Under the pieces are notes generated by a model. That model worked only from the letters and a program-made list of their open reading frames with translations. It ran no database searches and had not been told where the DNA came from. Shown here piece by piece: positions 8,625 through 12,235 of a stretch of DNA of 12,235 nucleotides. The DNA lies in assembly GCA_014885115.2 (NCBI GenBank), contig WKLE02004168.1, positions 1 through 12,235 on the forward strand, written 5' to 3'. The position numbers and the translations under genes are program-made. This stretch comes from Asterionellopsis glacialis. Lineage: Eukaryota; Bacillariophyta; Plagiogrammaphyceae; Rhaphoneidales; Asterionellopsidaceae. The number at the start of each line of letters is the position of its first letter. Within the stretch, counting starts at the first letter, position 1.

Positions 8625-8898
8625 ATCTTGCAGGTTTCGATAATAATGTCCAAAGTACTTTGATTTATCGTGACAAGTGACTCTTCCCAGAAGTGAGTCA
8701 TCCAATCAAACCTTGTCGTTTAATCTGGTATCAGTGGTAAACGTGTTTTTGGACTAAAGATCGGACCTTTGGAAAGATTACATCCTGGGAAACAGAAACC
8801 TATTAAACTTTTTTGATACTGGTTACCGGGGATACCCAAGTACTGTAAATGCTGTACCATCTACAGGTATTGTCCTCAAGATCTAACGAAAGTAGCTT

Positions 8899-8923
8899 TA
8901 TATGGTACCCACATATATGGTAC
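8899..8923. repeat. paired TATATGGTAC direct repeats
   Basis: The 10-mer TATATGGTAC occurs at 8899-8908 and 8914-8923, 15 bp apart. It shares the GGTAC core with the TACCWGGTA family that is common in this intergenic region. Confidence 0.7.
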
Positions 8924-9294
8924 ATAACGAAAAGGATACTAGTAGGACCAAAACCCAGTGCTCCTACCTTATACTTGTACATGACAACTAAGTTTAGGTC
9001 CAAACTTGGTATACTATGCCTGTACGCATACAATATTAGTAGGTCGTAAATAAGTCATAAAACCCTTTGAATTTTTTCTTGAAATCTTCTGGTAGTATAC
9101 GATTAGAACTAGACTTGAGATAATAATATTATGATGTTTAGTGTACAAGCTCTGACGAGTGCATCAACAACATTAGAATACATAGTGGACTTTCCTGTAT
9201 TGCAATTTGAAAGAGAAAACAGCGAAGCCAAAATTGTGTTAAGCACACCAAAGTCATATTTTCCCCACCCTTCTCAAATTTACTCTTGACCAAG

Positions 9295-10443
9295 ATGTAC
9301 AGTCCCTTCCTTGATAGACAATCAAAGGTTTCTGCCATGTCATCTCATCATCACTCTGCTTCTTCAGATGCAACATTGACAAGTGCTCTTATGGAAAGAC
9401 TGCATCGATCGAACACCGTTACGGAACAGCAGCTCCGTAATCGTTATGTTCATGAAGATGAAGACCGGTGGACTCCTCCTCTCTCAGCTGGACGTTCGTC
9501 GCTTCCACCATACCATTTAAGAGAATCATCCTTGGAAGAAACGTACGGTCGCCGTCATCCTCATGATTGGCGCTCACACTCATCCCCATCCATCGTTTCT
9601 GAAAGGGTCTCAGCTGCTTTTGCTGAGCAGGATGACGGTGAAGATGTAGAAATCCAACGCATGATTCAAGAACTCGATGATATGCGTGCTGCGCTCACCG
9701 TTCGCAAACAAGCTCGGGATGCAATGGCAGCTGTTCGTCAACGAACTGTGCAAATGCTCTCCAAGAAGCAAGAGGCTTCACGTTCTTCCTTACGATCCTT
9801 TTTGGCGCCTCCATTCGGAGTGGATTCCGATGGGGATTTCAGCAGCACTGGTCGTCGTGCTCAAGCATCTCCGTCCTCAATGACTTCAAGATCAATGTCA
9901 AAAGTTCTTCAATCACGAGTGGTTGAAGAATTAAGTCCATCGGATCAGGTACCTCCCAGCAAGATTTTGCTGGCACCTCAACAGCAATCAAAGCAAGAAG
10001 TCCCAATTTCAATAGGACATAGTTGGAGATTGCCACTTCCACCGCTTACACCTCTCCAGGGTGCACCACCCAAATGCCTAATTGAATACACAGTTCCTTT
10101 ACCTAATGACGTTTTGTTGGGACGGGGCAAAACTACCTGTGCCCATGAGGGAAACCGTCAATTCCTGGAATTGGTTGCCACCAAGAAAGAGACTTATGTT
10201 TCCTCTACTAAAAAACACAAAAAAGTGATTGCCAAAGCACTAGTGCAGCAAGTGAAAGACATGGGTGGGCGCTTTTTACAAAAAAGCCCATTGACAGGTA
10301 TGTGGTTAGTCGTTGATGATTGTTTGGCCAGAGACAAGACATCCCGTGCCCTCCGTGATGGTGCTCCTGCTATTCGGAAAAATTTGGAGCAAAAGAATGA
10401 AGCTGCACAAGCGTTGTTTGCTCTTACTGGTACCAAGAACTGA
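9295..10443 (+). CDS. DUF6824-domain protein (putative diatom nuclear regulator)
   Basis: A 382-residue protein from the ATG at 9295. An in-frame ATG at 9337 (MSSHHHSAS) would give 368 residues and cannot be excluded. Residues 1-115 are rich in Ser, His and Arg and probably disordered. Residues about 118-162 (VEIQRMIQELDDMRAAL...) look like a coiled coil that could allow dimerisation. A Ser/Pro/Gln-rich linker follows. The C-terminal domain (about 270-358) carries the DUF6824 marks: NDVLLGRGK (271-279), HEGNR (284-288), a Lys-rich segment, GGRFL (324-328), W337, and KTS.ALR (348-354). This domain is abundant in diatoms, often in proteins with disordered or regulator-like regions. A DNA-related role is often supposed but unproven, so none is claimed here. 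The gene is intronless, and AATAAA lies 17 bp after the stop. Confidence 0.88.
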   Translation: MYSPFLDRQSKVSAMSSHHHSASSDATLTSALMERLHRSNTVTEQQLRNRYVHEDEDRWTPPLSAGRSSLPPYHLRESSLEETYGRRHPHDWRSHSSPSIVSERVSAAFAEQDDGEDVEIQRMIQELDDMRAALTVRKQARDAMAAVRQRTVQMLSKKQEASRSSLRSFLAPPFGVDSDGDFSSTGRRAQASPSSMTSRSMSKVLQSRVVEELSPSDQVPPSKILLAPQQQSKQEVPISIGHSWRLPLPPLTPLQGAPPKCLIEYTVPLPNDVLLGRGKTTCAHEGNRQFLELVATKKETYVSSTKKHKKVIAKALVQQVKDMGGRFLQKSPLTGMWLVVDDCLARDKTSRALRDGAPAIRKNLEQKNEAAQALFALTGTKN

Positions 10444-10820
10444 GTACAATCTCAAAACAAAATAAAGAAACTACTGGTACAAAAAAACGAAAGAGTGTTT
10501 TCCAATTTAATGGAAGAAGTCATCTGTGTGAAGCAACCTTTATTGCTACAAAACCAGAGGAGGTACTTCTTCGAGAGCTTCGATAAAAAGACACTAAGTA
10601 TGAAATGCATCTTTATCTTTCTGTATATAACATTTTTAATAGCAACCTAGTTATATTTTACTTTGTAACATCATAGCTTTTTATTGACACCATGTCCCAT
10701 TACTCTGGATCTTGTTCCTGTGGATGTTGTTGGTTAAACGCGTATTTTACGTGGGGGGAGCGAACTTTTTCACCCTTATCAGGTATATAATAATATTATT
10801 TCAATACATGTACCATACAT

Positions 10821-10829
10821 TACCAGGTA
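10821..10829. repeat. TACCAGGTA motif, site 4
   Basis: Exact copy in the reverse orientation (TACCAGGTA on the plus strand), followed directly by CC to make GGTACC. Confidence 0.65.
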
Positions 10830-10996
10830 CCTTACTCATATTCTTTTTCTTGCGTCACTTTAATTCTACACAACAGGAATCAAAGACTAACCTAATTAGA
10901 CGATAATATGACCATGCATGACCTCAAGACCTACCGCATGTTACTGTTCTTTGCCATAATAAGGTAGAATTAGGTCCTACCCGTCACGTACTCGAC

Positions 10997-11005
10997 TACC
11001 TGGTA
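10997..11005. repeat. TACCTGGTA motif, site 5
   Basis: Exact copy in the context CGAC-TACCTGGTA-ACATG. It lies about 170 bp from site 4. Confidence 0.65.
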
Positions 11006-11145
11006 ACATGCACCGATAGTATCAGTACGTGGTACTCGTAAAGAGGATTGAAAACTTAACTTTCCTGTACATCGACGTTAAATCAGAAACCTATAATAAA
11101 CGCTTACGTAGATATGCAAAATTATTTTTGTGCTCAATAAACAAC

Positions 11146-11153
11146 TGACGTCA
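11146..11153. promoter_or_regulatory. full CRE palindrome TGACGTCA
   Basis: Perfect 8-bp TGACGTCA, the classic target of bZIP factors. In diatoms the half-site TGACGT is a known CO2/cAMP-responsive element in carbonic anhydrase promoters. No gene start is visible nearby, so function here is uncertain. Confidence 0.35.
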
Positions 11154-11225
11154 TATATTCATATGCACGATTTAATTAACTATTATCAGTAGGTGGAAAG
11201 AACAGTAAGGAACTTCTGTACCTCT

Positions 11226-11234
11226 TACCAGGTA
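11226..11234. repeat. TACCAGGTA motif, site 6
   Basis: Exact copy in the reverse orientation, in the context CTCT-TACCAGGTA-ATT. It is the last exact copy in the window. Confidence 0.65.
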
Positions 11235-11557
11235 ATTCTTTTGTGTGGTTTTTCGAATGGTGTACGTTTCTACAGGGGAGTACTGAGTAAAACAAGTGTT
11301 GTTCAATATTTTATTGAATGTGTGTTTTTATATAATAAAAAGACCGGTCATCCTCGCAATAGCATCGGAATTTAGCATGATGATACACATTTCAGTAGGA
11401 ATAGTTGAAAGAGAACTCGACGAAGCGAACATTTATGATTGAAAGGGAAAACGTCGCGAGAATAAATAATTCGGTGGAGCGTTTTACTCAACTTGGATCC
11501 CTGTACTACTATTCAACTTACATAATTGTTGTCAGTTCAAATATAGTTCAACGATAA

Positions 11558-11862
11558 GTCGTCACTTTCTTCTAAAATCTTAAGTATAATTACTTGGGTT
11601 TTTTCTATTCTGATTGGTGAATAAAATTAGATCTTCAAAGTAATTATTGGGTACTGGGAGTATCAATAAAGAAAATAAAAAATAATGGATGGTAGTCTAC
11701 TATGATACACCAACCGGTTGTCCAGAACTTGTAATCAAGCAATGTCTCGTTAAAACCATTTTTCCAGAAATGAAATAATATTATTGGCTATGCACGAACT
11801 TCAATGCGCGGGTTGTATACGTCGTCACTTTCTTGTAAAACCTTAGGAACAAGTACTTAGGT
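11558..11862. repeat. diverged 42-bp direct repeat (two copies 263 bp apart)
   Basis: Copies at 11558-11599 and 11821-11862 both begin GTCGTCACTTTCTT and end ACTTRGGT. By eye they match at 35 of 42 positions without gaps. Weaker similarity seems to continue downstream of both (TATT...GAT...AAATTA). They may be remnants of an old duplication or of a dispersed repeat. Confidence 0.75.
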
Positions 11863-12187
11863 AATACTTATTGTAATTTTTGATAGTAGAAATTAATGTA
11901 TATACAAATATTCATTGTCATTCATAGTATGTACAGATGTACAGAATATTGTCGATTAGTAATAGTTTGAAAATAAAGATCGTCCTTCTCATACGAAGTC
12001 TTGATGTTGAATAAAATAAAATGAAAATAACACAGCAAATTTTAGCGAAAATATTTCTTATCTAAGATCCGGCAATAATTTCCGGATGAAAACTGTATGA
12101 AGAAATCGAATCCCGAATCAAGGGGTTAATATTATTTATATGCTAGTCGTAAAACGAAACGAAAAACAGTACTCTCTTTCAATGAGA

Positions 12188-12215
12188 AAAACAAGCACCT
12201 TTTAGTGCTCGTTTT
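12188..12215. other. imperfect hairpin at right edge
   Basis: AAAAC.A.AGCAC pairs with GTGCT.C.GTTTT around a CTTTTA loop: ten base pairs with one A-C mismatch. On either strand it ends in a T run. The palindrome and the A/T tails resemble a terminator or a small stem-loop RNA, but no transcript is known here. Confidence 0.4.
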
Positions 12216-12218
12216 GTG

Positions 12219-12235
12219 CACGTGATGATGACGTC
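12219..12235. promoter_or_regulatory. E-box CACGTG next to CRE half-site TGACGTC
   Basis: CACGTG at 12219-12224 and TGACGTC at 12229-12235, cut by the window end. Adjacent bHLH- and bZIP-type sites suggest the promoter of a gene just outside the window. This is motif evidence only. Confidence 0.3.

Larger units (their letters stand above)
5531..9294. other. 3.8-kb AT-rich region without a convincing gene
   Basis: From the RPL19 stop to the DUF6824 start I see no reading frame with recognisable protein character on either strand. The longest (7017-7316, 99 codons) spans copies of the TACCTGG motif and has no family features. The RPL19 3' UTR occupies the left end (AATAAA near 5555), and the leader of the next gene occupies the right end. 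In between are a 38-bp tandem duplication (6052-6125), the TACCWGGTA cluster (6.27-8.05 kb), an inverted repeat followed by T6 (8595-8624) and paired TATATGGTAC repeats (8899-8923). An unannotated non-coding RNA or spliced gene with tiny exons cannot be excluded. Confidence 0.6.
10444..12235. other. 1.8-kb AT-rich region without a convincing gene
   Basis: After the DUF6824 gene and its 3' signal (AATAAA at 10461-10466) only short frames exist (60-64 codons at 10712 and 11193), with no protein-like character. The region holds three TACCWGGTA sites (10821, 10997, 11226), a full CRE palindrome (11146-11153), a diverged direct repeat (11558 and 11821), and at the right edge a hairpin followed by E-box and CRE-half motifs. 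The last of these may belong to the promoter of a gene beyond the window. Confidence 0.6.

Noticed and set aside
1..12235. CRISPR arrays, phage or plasmid genes, bacterial operons, riboswitches, transposase or reverse-transcriptase remnants
   Set aside because: None is visible on either strand. The gene structure is eukaryotic and the repeats seen are short, few and not regularly spaced.

Overview
This is nuclear DNA from a eukaryotic microalga, most likely a diatom. The gene at the right carries a DUF6824-type domain (LLGRGK...HEGNR...GGRFL...KTS.ALR), a family I know mainly from diatoms and related stramenopiles. Genes are monocistronic, one is split by GT-AG introns, there are no Shine-Dalgarno sites or operons, and AATAAA-like signals follow stop codons. 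The species cannot be told from the sequence.

The left part (1-5530) is compact. It holds the first 33 codons of an unrecognised minus-strand gene cut by the window edge, then a divergently transcribed gene for a membrane-anchored hemerythrin-like protein (224-1045, +). Next is a convergent AFG1/LACE1-type AAA ATPase (1314-3074, -), probably mitochondrial, with a 17-residue polyglutamine tract. After a 915-bp divergent intergenic region comes the cytosolic ribosomal protein eL19 gene (RPL19, +). I reconstruct RPL19 as three coding exons, join(3990..3993, 4547..4771, 5184..5530). The first coding exon is only ATGG, and splicing restores the family N-terminus [13 protein letters not shown] exactly.

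The right part (5531-12235) is sparse. About 3.8 kb without a convincing gene is followed by one intronless gene for a 382-residue DUF6824 protein (9295-10443, +), then at least 1.8 kb without a gene. This DNA is AT-rich but structured. A 9-bp near-palindrome, TACCTGGTA or TACCAGGTA, occurs exactly eight times at six places, including three overlapping phased copies at 7864-7886, and there are several one-mismatch relatives. All lie between about 6.2 and 11.3 kb and none is in the compact left part. There are also a 38-bp tandem duplication, a diverged 42-bp direct repeat, a full CRE-type site (TGACGTCA), and a hairpin followed by E-box and CRE-half motifs at the right edge.

The genes do not form an obvious pathway: a presumed iron/O2-binding protein, a mitochondrial quality-control ATPase, a ribosomal protein and a putative nuclear regulator. 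No phage, plasmid, CRISPR or intact transposon is visible. The most useful results are the corrected RPL19 gene model with its tiny first coding exon, and the TACCWGGTA motif family, which I cannot assign to any known element.
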